From NCBI RefSeq assembly GCF_022539665.2, contig NC_081333.1, forward strand, positions 11,592,971-11,656,970: 64,000 nucleotides of DNA. Direction: 5' to 3'. Made by a program: the position numbers and the translations under genes. This DNA comes from Daphnia carinata (taxonomy: Eukaryota; Arthropoda; Branchiopoda; Diplostraca; Daphniidae). The notes below the pieces were generated by a model that made no database searches, had not been told where the DNA came from, and was given only the letters and a program-made list of their open reading frames with translations. This document shows positions 23,873 to 34,330 of the stretch, one piece after another; position 1 is the stretch's first letter, and every line of letters begins with the position of its first letter.

Positions 23873-24971
23873 CTAATAGCTGCTTGTTTCTGTAGTCATG
23901 GTGGTTCTTACACTACGTTTCTTGACATTTACTGACGATGAAGAGGAAGACGAAAGTTGCGAATTCATTGAAGAGGTCAATGCCAAATCTTCTAGAGCTG
24001 AACCTCTGGCACGATTTGAAGCGTACTTCTCAAGCCCGCTGTCGATTTTCTCAAGCTCTTCGTCTAAATCTCGCAGCATATTGCGGCGTTTGGTGAGCGA
24101 ATCTTGAATGCTTGAACTGCGCTCAGCCATATCCTAAACAAATATAAAAAAATCGGTAAGTGTATAAGTTGTACATTTATATGCGACAAAAAGCCTCATG
24201 GAATTATCTACTTTTATTCGTGCATTTAAGGTGCCTCGCATGGAATTTTAGCACACTATATTGATGGAGGTGATTAAGGTTTGAAAATTATTACTTTTGA
24301 AAAGAATGAATCTTTGGTGAGATCGTCAACGTCGGTGGCGATTGGTCGACGTTTGCTTTTAATCTCTGCCAAGGCATCATCAAAGAAGCTATCCCTCGTT
24401 TTCATACCCGCACTTTCCAGTATTTGATCAGACACCGAAGGCAAATTCAGACGTGAACGATGGCGTCCTAGAAAATCGTCTAGAGTGTCAGTTTAGCAAA
24501 GCACAAACGTGAGCAACATCTGTTCCCCTTGCCATCATCCAGTATTAGTTACCTTCACCATCATCGCCAGAATAGTCTTTAAACGGATCTCCCGATGGTT
24601 TCCTGGCGGACGAGCCATCATCTCCTCCACGACGAGGGACGGATGGGGAATAGTCGGAAGCCCTACATAGAAATCAAAAAAGATCAATCAAAAGATTTCA
24701 AATTATATGGATATCCTCCAGAAGTTTTAAGGTAACTTCACATTTACCTGTAATTGACTGGCTTGGATCTGCCATAAAGAGGGTCTTCTACTAATCTTTC
24801 CGCAAACGTTTTAGGTCCAGGCATGTCAGATGATACGCCCGCGCTCTTTTTGTCCAAATGTCTGATCATTGGTTGGTAGTATTGTTGACCGACGTCATAG
24901 TTGTAGTCATAGACCTTCGTCGGGGGTCGTTTCCAGTTGGAGCCAACTCTTACGGTAGGTTTTTCCGACAT
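23873..24971 (-). CDS. Mf: myofilin-like thick-filament protein, flightin paralogue
   Basis: There are four exons in transcript order: 24971-24748, 24662-24553, 24467-24295, 24133-23873, giving 768 nt (255 aa). Residues 10-70 hold NWKRPPTKVYDYNYDVG, QQYYQPMIRHLDKKSAG and TFAERLVEDP, which align without gaps over about 35 residues with flightin next door (W, KRP, YxYNYDxG, YY, MI, LD, SxG, AER conserved). The rest is basic and Ser-rich, with a predicted helical stretch LTKRRNMLRDLDEELEKIDS and a Ser/Thr-rich tail. The myofilin name rests on my memory of the insect thick-filament protein and is less certain than the relation to flightin. The product probably binds the surface or core of muscle thick filaments. 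It is transcribed toward flightin in the same direction. Confidence 0.6.
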
Positions 24972-26258
24972 TGTCTAATCTTTTACTAAGTAATCAAACC
25001 AAATTTAGCTGGCTTGCAATAACAACTGGATGTTTCCGGTACAAGTAATGTCAAGCATGTCAACTAGTCAACCGTGCCTTGTAGGGGGTGTCAATCAAAA
25101 ACACCATCAGACATCTAACAAGCTATGTTTAAAAACAGACCTGCACCTCTTTTAGCTTTGTTGGTGGAGACACCAGAGCGTATACACAATCGGTCAGGAA
25201 TGCAAACAGTACCAGCCTTCTTCCCAATCTATTTTTAGCGTTCACTGTCTTGCCGCAAAGTTACAGCAAAGCACACAAGGTTTTCACTGCCAGCGTTCGA
25301 TCCTTATTCATCTATTCACACTGCTAATCCAGCACTTCTTTTATTGGACATTTAGACGAAGCTGACAAGGCTTTTTGCTGGTACTGATCGTACTGTTTAT
25401 TGGTACATGATTTTTCAGTCAGGCGGCCAAATCTTTTTTAATGCATTGCCTAGTCGAGAAGTGCTATGGGATTTTTTGCGCTTTTGTTATAAGAAGCACA
25501 TTGTATCCGTAAGAATTAGACATGCTAGCATTCAGTCCATCCTACTAAATCCAGTAATACAACACTTACATCTAATACTAAAATTAATTAATTCTGAATA
25601 GGTGGAAACCACCAACGACGAAGTACAATACGTGTATATATTTTCTAACCTTTTGGGTTTCCGGCTTCAAAAACAAAGACGGGCGAAGTAAACTGAGATA
25701 GCTGAGCGGTTCGGAGTCTCTGATGGAACGATCTTCCTGTGACCCTCGACTAACTTGGACTAGTGACTCCGGAAACATTTTCTCTGACCATTATCTTCTC
25801 AAAGTCTAATTATAGTCGGACCTGTTCTACCGTCACAACGCTCTCATTCTCTGTCTATAGGCTGTCTCGGTGTAGTAGGTTTTGTTTTCTAGCTGTTGCT
25901 TATTTATTTCACAGTAGGAGTCAATGCAAAGAAGCCCGATTCGTCATTCGGAGTTGCTGAGAAAAGCAGGTCAACTATGTGACCGACTTTAACGTAAGGT
26001 ACCGCCCCCTCTCATCAGTTCGTGTTCTGTCTGCATTCAATTGCACACACATTGAAGTTTCCGCAGTTTATTTTTGACAGTGACCTAGTACAGAGAGCCA
26101 ACTCCAATTGAAACAAGAATAATGCTTATACTATGCGCAAAGTATTTGTTACCACAAGTTTATACGCCTTTTAACTTGCTGTTTGCTTTCAGTAAATGTC
26201 TTCACCTGATAGCACAATCGGGTCAGCATCGTTCACGTTTAGTTGCATTATTATTCGT
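24972..26258. other. intergenic region upstream of the myofilin-like gene
   Basis: AT-rich and non-coding as far as can be seen. Short ORFs on both strands (25407-25601, 25584-25778, 25763-25960) have no motif. It probably contains the muscle promoter of the myofilin-like gene, but no element could be assigned. Confidence 0.35.
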
Positions 26259-26352
26259 ACCGGTAATGCCTCCTAAAGCAACCAATACGGTAGCTCTTGA
26301 GCAATTGAACTTTTCATTTAATTTACATCCATTTTACCACATTCTGAAACTC

Positions 26353-26675
26353 GCGACAATTAAAATACAAAAGAAAATCATGCGTCAGTACAGTAGATTC
26401 TTTCAGCGATTCAGCAGAAATGGTAAATCGATGCGACAATCCTTCCGCTTCGAAATCTTGCAAGTGCTAAGATGTGGCAGGTTAAAGGAAAGCAATTGTT
26501 CTTGTACAAAATGATGCCTTTAGGAATGGAGCTAGTAGAGAACAGATATAAAATTGAACAGGATGATGCGGATAAAAACGAACCCATATTCCTTCTAACT
26601 TTCAAAAATGAAAGTTTGGCAGCACCATCTAGTAAGCAAACATGGCAAATACCAGACGAAATCAAAGAAAATTGA
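26353..26675 (+). CDS. possible small multi-exon gene of unknown function
   Basis: Two open blocks join in frame if the 69-nt GT-AG intron 26422-26490 is removed. The first block ends ...DSFSDSAEM. The second (26491-26675) encodes VKGKQLFLYKMMPLG, then NRYKIEQDDADKNEP and TWQIPDEIKEN before a TGA. Amino-acid composition and codon use look like protein. An ATG at 26268 (MPPKATNT) is a candidate start, but its phase does not join cleanly to the first block, so the 5' part is unresolved. I do not recognise the product. The alternative is a single ORF starting at an ATG at 26475 or nearby. Confidence 0.35.
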
Positions 26676-26871
26676 TTCATCGATATATTGTCATTGTCAA
26701 TCTTTTATAAGAACCGTCGTTTTGTTCGCGTTTGATAGCGTGCTATTTCTGTCCAGTTATTTCGGTTTGCTTGTAAGCCTTGTTTGTATTGTCTAAGCTC
26801 GAACGTCGTGACTTATTGTCGTGTCAAAAAACTCGGTATTCTTTCTGTATTTTCAGTATCAAGTGTCGAAT

Positions 26872-27474
26872 ATGTCTTTTCCCAAAGAAATACCGTCCCC
26901 CGCTCGGTCTCCGAATACTTCTATGGGGTCGATTAGTGAATCGCCATCAAGAAGTTCCTTAATTCCGAATCCTATTATAACAAAAAGGACGAGAACCTTA
27001 TCTATGTAATTCTTATAACTAAGTTTCAAGCTTATTTTTAATATAAAATGTGATAAATCATTTGTAATTAAAGGCTCGAGCTGGCGTTGGAGCACCCAGT
27101 TGAACATGGGGTAATCAAAAGTTTTTGCAGAGTAAAGGGCCATGGTTTCATCAAGAAAGATGATGGTGATGATATATTTGTCCATGTTTCTGAGTATGTT
27201 ATTCCTTCCTAAAGACTACATGTCACACATTATACTCACAAAGTTTGTTTATTTGGTTAGCATTGATGGAGAATATGTCCCAAGAGTAGGGGATGAAGTA
27301 TCTTTTCGGAAGCTACAAATTCCCCCTAGAATGGAAAAATATCAGGCTGTTCATGTTCAAATAACAAACTTCACTCCTGAAGTTCATCAGCGCTGGACAT
27401 CACCACTGACACCAGAGGAAGGTCGTGAGGGTTCTAGGCCTGGTTCCCCAACATCATCAAACAAAACAAAATAG
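26872..27474 (+). CDS. CARHSP1: CARHSP1-like cold-shock-domain protein, copy 1
   Basis: There are three exons: 26872-27005, 27074-27193, 27261-27474, giving 468 nt (155 aa). The N-terminal third is Ser/Pro-rich and ends NPIITKRTRTLSM, like the phosphorylated RTRTFS site before the CARHSP1 cold-shock domain. The domain follows, with GVIKSFCRVKGHGFI (RNP1-like), DIFVHVS (RNP2) and DGEYVPRVGDEVSFRKL. A Ser/Pro-rich tail closes the protein. CARHSP1/PIPPin proteins bind mRNA 3'UTRs and affect stability in the cytoplasm. A pyrimidine-rich acceptor ending at 26855 suggests a non-coding first exon further left. The next gene is a close tandem copy that has one extra intron. Confidence 0.9.
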
Positions 27475-28252
27475 ATTAAGAACATTGCCAATTGATTTCT
27501 CTGGCAATTTTCAGAGTTCCATTACCTTCCAGACTTCCCTAATGTTGGAACTGAATGTCTTAATTAGTTCACACTATCATATTCCTATAACATCACATAA
27601 AGGTGGATCTCTGTTTACAATTGAAAATCTTTGCAAGTAGTTAATTAATATAAACTTAACTATTTGGTTTTTTCCTTACATAGCTAGTGAGGCGTGTCAT
27701 TTCGTTTGGAGCCGTTAATGCAAAAATCGTTGTTGATCATTACAGTCATTCCAGCTTAATCGAATAGGAATTCTATTGTGTATTAACTATCACATGCGCA
27801 AAATTTCTAAGTTAAATCGTGTTAGATAATCTTGATTGTATTTAAATTAGTTGGTTCTACCTTCTCGTTATCAGGAAACTATTTAAGCAATCTGTCGCAC
27901 AAAAAATCGATAAGGGAATTATGTTCGCAGTGTATTTTATGTTTTACGGCCAATAGTGTTTACGCGAAGAGGGGAAAAAGTTCTTTCGTTCGATATGAAT
28001 ACAGGCCCTCTAGCGAAAGGTTTTGCGTTCTCGAATCCGAATTCCCCTAGTACGGGCCGCGGGGAGCTTCTTTGTTTATTAACTATTAGCTTGTCACAAT
28101 TTCCAAGGCTCATCATATTGTTTAGGCCGACAACTTTGGTGTTGTAAGTTGTCAAAAATTTTTAATTTAGCATTCTGCATAGCTTAAGCTAATGTGTTGA
28201 GTTTAATGGCAGCATTTGGAATATATTTCTGAAATGAAATTCAGAAAGAAAA
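27475..28252. other. spacer between the tandem CARHSP1-like genes
   Basis: About 780 bp of AT-rich sequence holding the copy 1 3'UTR and the copy 2 promoter/5'UTR. No coding exon and no canonical AATAAA was recognised. Confidence 0.4.
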
Positions 28253-28918
28253 ATGTCAGAATCGAAGGATCAAAACGTAGAGGATGCTTCGTCGTGTCCC
28301 GGTTTTGGTAACGTTGCTCCCTCAAGCTCGATGGGTGGAGAATCCCTATCGTCCGCTATCCTTCCGAATCCAATCATAACGAAACGAACAAGAACTCAGT
28401 CTATGTGATTTTCTATAAAAATTTTATATAAAATATGAAGCATGAAGATACTTTTCTTGGCAGGTTGGAACTAGCTTTAGACAACCCAGTTGAAAATGGT
28501 GTGATCAAGAGCTTTTGCAGAGTGAAAGGTCATGGTTTCATCAAGAAAAATGATGGGGATGAAATTTTTGTTCATGTGTCAGAGTATGTCGATCGTTTTC
28601 TTCTCACACAGTTCAATTAATTATCAACCATTTTCTTATTAGCATTGATGGAGAATATGTCCCAAGGATTGGAGATGAAGTGTCTTTTCGTAAACTTCTG
28701 GTGCCACCAAAACTGGAGAAATTCCAAGCTGTTCATGTTCAAATAACAAATTTTACACCTGAAGTTCATCAGCGTTGGACATCAGGTATAAGAGTGTGAG
28801 AAAGCACATTTGTTTGTTGTGTATGCACACTTGCTTTTATTTTGTAGCCCTCACAGCAGAAGAGAGTCATGAGGGTTCAAGGCCAACTTCTCCCAGCAGC
28901 ATGAACGTAGATTCATAG
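28253..28918 (+). CDS. CARHSP1: CARHSP1-like cold-shock-domain protein, copy 2
   Basis: There are four exons: 28253-28404, 28464-28583, 28643-28785, 28848-28918, giving 486 nt (161 aa). The cold-shock domain is almost identical to copy 1 (GVIKSFCRVKGHGFIKK, EIFVHVSDIDGEYVPR, VHVQITNFTPEVHQRWTS). The N-terminal region has diverged but still ends NPIITKRTRTQSM. Introns 1 and 2 sit at the same codons as in copy 1. Copy 2 has a third intron (28786-28847) after TS that copy 1 lacks. The tail ends SPSSMNVDS. It is likely an RNA-binding regulator of mRNA stability. Different N- and C-terminal tails suggest different control rather than different RNA recognition. Confidence 0.9.
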
Positions 28919-29103
28919 TACTGACTATAATTACATCAACAGTGTCTAAGATGACATAGCAGCAGTATTCTGCAATTTGCGTTGAAACTCTTCAAAAGCT
29001 TTCTGCGGTATCCTCCCATTACATCACTAACATGCATGAAGTATCAAACTTCTTCCATTTCACTAACAATTCTTTAAAATGTGATTTTTGATCTTAAAAA
29101 TAA

Positions 29104-29109
29104 TTTATT
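29104..29109 (-). promoter_or_regulatory. candidate polyadenylation signal of DNAL4
   Basis: AATAAA on the minus strand lies about 220 nt past the DNAL4 stop, inside the probable 3'UTR of CARHSP1 copy 2. Confidence 0.4.
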
Positions 29110-29273
29110 TGGTTAGGGAAGTACAATATTAAAATCACAGTACTTCAACATGTAAGTGAGAATCAACAAATCTTTGGGTAGTTAACATGTTAGAGGCTTA
29201 AATTGCAATGGTTTGAGTTATTAACATGTGCAATGAGATTTTGGGGCTTTCTTGCACAAATTATTGCTAAGTG

Positions 29274-29279
29274 AATAAA
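29274..29279 (+). promoter_or_regulatory. candidate polyadenylation signal of CARHSP1 copy 2
   Basis: AATAAA on the plus strand lies about 355 nt after the copy 2 stop and 49 bp before the convergent DNAL4 stop. Confidence 0.45.
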
Positions 29280-29327
29280 AAGACTGTTCAACCGACAACT
29301 TAGAAAACAATCATTCTCAAATACAAA

Positions 29328-29790
29328 TCAACTACATTTCCATGCGCAAACACCCAAATTGCTGTTTAAAAACATATATATTATGTTTTTGGTTTCATAT
29401 GAGATTTCTAGAGCAAAGGTTTCACCCACGACACAATGCCAAGATGGGCCACATCTTTTATCAAGAGTTTCTTTGATTTGTTTTGCTGCAGCCTAAGAAA
29501 AAAAAGAACTATAAAACTAGTAAATTTGTAAAAAGACAGGCAGCTACACCTCATGATTAGACGGATATTTTTCACACGAGGCAACAATGATTTCAACACA
29601 CTCATTCTTCGTTTCTTCACACAAATCTGCATGCTGATTGGGACACCAAATAATTAGGATGTTATTATTATCGGAAACAGTAATAACCAAACGTTTATTT
29701 TACCCGAATTAGTGGATAATAATGGATAGCCTTTCTAGAAGCAGCCATGTCTGAGTCGTCCCTTCTGTTCAAATCTGCGGTTGTGTCCAT
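29328..29790 (-). CDS. DNAL4: DNAL4-like dynein light chain
   Basis: There are three exons in transcript order: 29790-29704, 29633-29550, 29492-29328, giving 336 nt (111 aa; human DNAL4 is 105). The sequence follows the LC8-related axonemal light chain 4: IHYYPLIRHADL, CEKYPSNHEAAAKQIKETLD, CGPSWHCVVGETFALEIS and the C-terminal YMFLNSNLGVCAWKCS, which nearly matches the family ending. All introns are phase 0 and short (56-70 nt). The product is a small subunit of dynein motors, axonemal or cytoplasmic. In crustaceans motile cilia are scarce, so sperm or cytoplasmic dynein roles are possible. It faces the exon at 30865 across a gap that holds a foldback element. Confidence 0.9.
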
Positions 29791-30047
29791 TCTATAGGAG
29801 CTAATAAATCAATAAGTGACGTAAAAAAGTAACAAGTTGATGGGAATGGGTCCAAAAATCAATTTAAGTATACGGCCCACGATTTCTTTGTCTCGTGATG
29901 CTCGCTATTATGACAACCAAATTGCTGTCTTATAACCTCAATCGTCTATTTATTGACATAACAAAAGTCACCTGATAAATTGAAGACGATTTCTGTGCGC
30001 TTCACTAGATGGTGCGCGAAAGGCAAATGTAAAACATAAGTCTTTAA

Positions 30048-30823
30048 ATGGCAATCCGTTTTACCCCCTCAAAAAAAAAAAAAAATACCGGCCTTTTTTT
30101 AGTACCAGTCAAATTTCTAGTTAATTCTCTACATACACTCGCTGAATTTTTCCACTGGCGCTAGCGCTGTAGCGTACTGGCGCGCTAGCATTGCGTCAAA
30201 TAATCGGCGCATTTCAAGGACGATTAACTTAATGAAAAAATAGCAATTTTCCCGGAATCACCATTCAATTTTGAGTATATCCTGTGATATTCAACCAATT
30301 CCGATGAGTATTAGCTTTTGCAGAAAATTTTTTTAAGCCCGACTAAATAAACCGGACTAAATAAGCCCGACTTTTCGTTCGAGTGTATCTAGAGAATTAG
30401 CTAGAAATTTGACCGCTAGATGACGGTAGCAGTATAGCAACAAAAAACCTATTTTTTCTGTTCCCGACGAAATTATCTCGACTTAAGAATAAAAGACGGG
30501 CTTATTTAGTCGGGCTTAAAAAATTTTTCTCCAAAAACCGGCAATCATCGGAATTCGCTGCATATCAGGGTACGTACTCAAAATTGACTGCTGATTCCAC
30601 TAAAATTGCTATGTTTTTCACTAAGTTAATTGTATTTGAAATACACCGAGTATTTCATGCAATGCTAGCGTGCCAGTACGCTACAGCGCTAGCGAAATGC
30701 AGCAGAAAAATTCGGCTAGTGTATGTAGAGAATTAACCAGAAATCTGACCGGAAGATGGCAATAGCAGTAAAAACAGAAAAAAAGGCCGATATTTTTTTT
30801 TGGAGGGTAAAACGGATTGCCAT
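30048..30823. mobile_element. 776-bp foldback (palindromic) non-autonomous element
   Basis: The ends are inverted copies: ATGGCAATCCGTTTTACC starts the left arm, and its reverse complement ends the right arm at 30823. The arms (about 30048-30350 and 30495-30823) match nearly throughout, including the blocks CGCTAGCGCTGTAGCGTACT and AAGCCCGACTAAATAA. The left arm has lost about 29 bp near its end. The centre (about 30378-30440) carries a third copy of the subterminal block (AGTGTAT, GAGAATTA, GAAATTTGACCG, AGCAGTA), in the same orientation as the right arm. No ORF for a transposase is present. Structure fits a MITE or foldback element; the superfamily is unknown because no clear target-site duplication could be fixed. 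Confidence 0.8.
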
Positions 30824-30864
30824 AAAGTCTAGCCGGTCTAGCTGTCGTCTGAAACACGTGCTAA

Positions 30865-31236
30865 ATGAGCTTTTTAAATAGTGGTGTTATATCGAGCATA
30901 AAACGAGCTCTTAATTTGCATTTTCTTATCAATCATTTTGGGAGAACAAGTTCTGGTTGTTTCATAAAAACATATCGTTTAACTGCCAGCATGACAGATA
31001 TTCTCAAAACGGAGAAACCTCTCGGAATGAAGGTCGATGCCGATCCCTCTGTTAGTGCTAATCAAACTTTTGAAATTTCCGACGTGGACAAAATTCGGAC
31101 AGTAGAAGGTATTGCCGAAGATTGTACAGATAAAGGTGTTCTACCTGTCCATACTGAACATCTGTTAAAATCAAGTGATAACCGAACAGTAGAAGAATCC
31201 CACGAAGGAAATGCTGTGGAACTACAAGCATCAGAG
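30865..31236 (+). CDS. candidate alternative first exon of the RPUSD2-like gene
   Basis: This 124-codon open exon starts at ATG 30865 and ends at a GT donor after ...LQASE in phase 0, the phase needed by the exon at 41689. The N-terminus MSFLNSGVISSIKRALNLHF is basic and lacks acids over about 48 residues, so it looks like a mitochondrial presequence. An internal Met (residue 43) precedes an acidic region. Human RPUSD2 has a similar layout, as I remember it: a short basic start and then a second Met. The link to RPUSD2 is inferred from phase and direction, and the exon could belong to another, unrecognised gene. The start codon lies 41 bp right of the foldback element and is divergent from DNAL4. 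Confidence 0.5.
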
Positions 31237-34200
31237 GTATTTAACATCTTTTAGCTTCACGTGTGCTTATCAATTTGCTAAAACTAGTAATGTCACACAT
31301 AGCAATGTTTCTGTATTGGCATATTATCAAACATTGAGTTCTGGTCTCTAAAGTGGCACTTGTCACGAATGTCTTCATGAATATTCAAATGCCAAGATCA
31401 CATTCAGTCTGAGATGAACAATCAGATTTTCTATTCAAAGTCAACCTTTTTTCTGACATAAGCACCATCAAGTTTTTCATTTATTTGGTTATGTTGGACT
31501 GGAATAGCTAGTACTCGGAATGGTTTGATATTTGCTCCCTGCCAAAGAGTGGCAATAGAAATGTTGGTTAGAATTAGGTGTCATACTATCCAATTGCCAT
31601 CTGTTTCCACCTGTTTTTGTGCAGTTTGTTGATATTTGCTCTTACCCAGCACCACTTTCCGCCGTCTAACGGAGTAATTGACGCGCCGAACGTTATTGTT
31701 TTACTCGTCAAAAACAACAATCGACTCGTTGGGAATGGCGCAACAAAGACTTACACAACTCCCCCGTGTTCTCGTAAATTTGACCGACAATCAAATTAGT
31801 TCTTCGGCTCTCTTTCTCGAAGTCCTTTTTGTTTTTCGTAACTCCAATTGCTTCTGCTAGTCTTTCAATTGATATTTTGAGTTCCCAATTGACCAAATCA
31901 ACTAAAGTATTCTACATTAAAAGTTCGATTGGAAGACGCCTTGATGTTACCTCAAGACTCTTGATCAAAAACCTTCGATGCGTGAAAGTCCTACGCGTAA
32001 GTCAATTACGTCTAGCCAACCTTTTGGAGAAGTGTTCAAGTACGAAATCCAAAGTTAAAATGATGAAGGCTTTCCTTAGGGATTTATCCTCTTGAACATG
32101 CCTTCATCATTAGAAATGGCCTTACATTTTAGCATCAGATGCTACATGATGGTTGTACATTTGCTCTTCAAACTAATCGATCCAACTGTACAATTTTATA
32201 TCGAAATAATTCTTCAAACTTTTTGATAATCACTAGCTCGTCTTGTTCCACATTTCGAAACGAGCAAAAGCCAAGTTCCATTGGGTTGCAGATGTCGTTT
32301 TCTCGATTTTTCTTGTTCTTTTTGACATCTCATTTTCCAGAACGGGGGCGAATCGGTTTCGCCCCTCTCACACCAACTGTAGTGTGTAATACAGTTGCGT
32401 TGTCACGACAGCGAGTTGGGGAGGTCGTGAATTTTGGGTGAAACGAAAACTGTCTGTGCGTGTTGTTGCATGAGGCTCGAGCCTCTAACATCCTTAGAAA
32501 AAAAAAGAACGGGGTCTAAGTAAATATAGACTGGGTTTCACTTCCTATCTCGGCTTTGTCTTCCATCCAAGATCTTGGCAACGGCTGTAGGGTGGTGGTG
32601 TATTGCTGGTGCCCCCGTTAGCCTTGACGCAATCGTTCGCGACCAACTATATCTGGCTTTTGTTGGTGTAGGGGAACTCGAGGTCCATTAGGGTTGGACT
32701 CTGCAAGTCTTGACGTAACCAGGGCTCTTGCGCAATCAAGCTTGAACGACACCCATCGGCCATAATTCACAACAGAGCTCCCGTTTTCCACCAACCATTT
32801 ATTCCGCGAAACGCCGCCCTCCTTTTTCTTTGTTTTTTTTTTTGTTCTCAGTTTGTCACTTTTTGGATGTTTGTGACGGCCAAGAATGAGATCCACTAAG
32901 CCTGTGCGATGGTTTTTCTCTCACGCTACGATAAGATTTGATGCAGCAAATCTCCGAGGCCATGAAAAGATTTGAATTTATGGTGTGCACCCACGGTTCC
33001 AATATCTGCGCTGGAAGAAAATGGTTGGGTGCGAATGCAAACCCCGAGAATTTCCCATTTATTTTTTTCCGCCTCTTTTTTTTTTTGAACGTTTCTTTTA
33101 CTTGCAACGAATTTTCTTCATCCTGTTTGTTCGTCGTTGCTGGTAATACTTCTTTCATACGCCAGCACCTTTTCACGGTGAGCGTACGCTTATAAATAAG
33201 TGTCAAACGCAGGCTTTTTATTTATACGTGTGTTATTCTTTGAAATTCTTTGAGGCGGATCAATTGCATAAAAGTTGACTTGGTATTCTTCCTTTTTTTT
33301 TCGATACGAAAAATGCGGCTAAATCCGGCAGACACAAGGAAATGAAATAAAAATCGAAACAAGATGTGGAGATGGAAGCAAAGTTGACAACTTTCTGGCT
33401 GTCCGCCCATCTGTCCGCCTCGTCTTTCTCCGTTCCTGTCATTTTTTTTTTTTACCCATGTTTACGTATGTGCAAGATAAGTTCAATCCAAATGTTTGTT
33501 CTCGTTGGAAAAAAAAAAAGGCGGCTCTCACCTGCCATGATCGAAGAAGAAATGCCACACTGCCTATATCCCCCCCCTCTCTACATATTTAAAACTCGTT
33601 CCAGGAAGTCTTTCCTGATATCCCAGCGTAAATTATTTTTATTATTATTTTTTTTTGCAATCAATTCAACAACATTTTTGAATGTTCCGTTTTATTTCGT
33701 GCCTTGGCATTCATCTAACGTCGCCACTTGCCGTTCATTACCGAAGAGGGGAAGAAAAAAAAAAGATAGAACTTGGAGGTGCGCACTTTTTAATGTCGAT
33801 AGGAAACAGACGACGTAGGAAGGGGAACGGGATACGCACGCGCTGGCGAGGAGAGCGAGGATCAGAAGAGAGGGAGGAGACGAGAGTAGTAGTAGTTGTA
33901 GTAGTAGGAACCAGTGTGCGTGTGTAAATCGGTGCCAGTGCGAGTTCTGTTGCGATAGACTCCAGCCGAGCCGCTGGAGTTGCGCTCAGTTGACGCCGTC
34001 TGCCCGAGACAGCATCATCGTCAATTCCATATCTCAATCTCTCATTTGTTTTTGGTGATACTCGTTTTTTTTTCTTTCTCAAATCTACCTCGCAAGTCTA
34101 TTGGTCGTTTTTACGTGTTGCTTTGTGGTAGAAGAAGTCGTTGTTTGTATTTTCACGGAACGGTCATCGTTTGAAGTGTGGACATTGTTGGTCCAGGCCA

Positions 34201-34330
34201 CTTGAAAGAGGGGGAAAAAAGACAAACAGAGAAAGAGACAAACATTCACTTACGCACGTCTCGTTTGCTAGTTGTTATTGTTGTTGGCAGTGGCTAAATC
34301 GCGTTTCAAAGACAAACAATTCGAAAGCCG
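31237..34330. other. region between the two candidate first exons
   Basis: No coding exon is recognised. Up to about 32.9 kb the sequence resembles the left half. From there homopolymer runs become frequent. The stretch 33700-34330 is GC-richer with GTGCG and AGT repeats and probably is the promoter/5'UTR of the 34331 exon. Several ORFs of 60-150 codons are low-complexity. Confidence 0.4.

Noticed and set aside
31708-32095. ORFs that might continue the 30865 exon
   Set aside because: No phase-compatible acceptor and no similarity to RPUSD2; Leu-rich content alone is not evidence.
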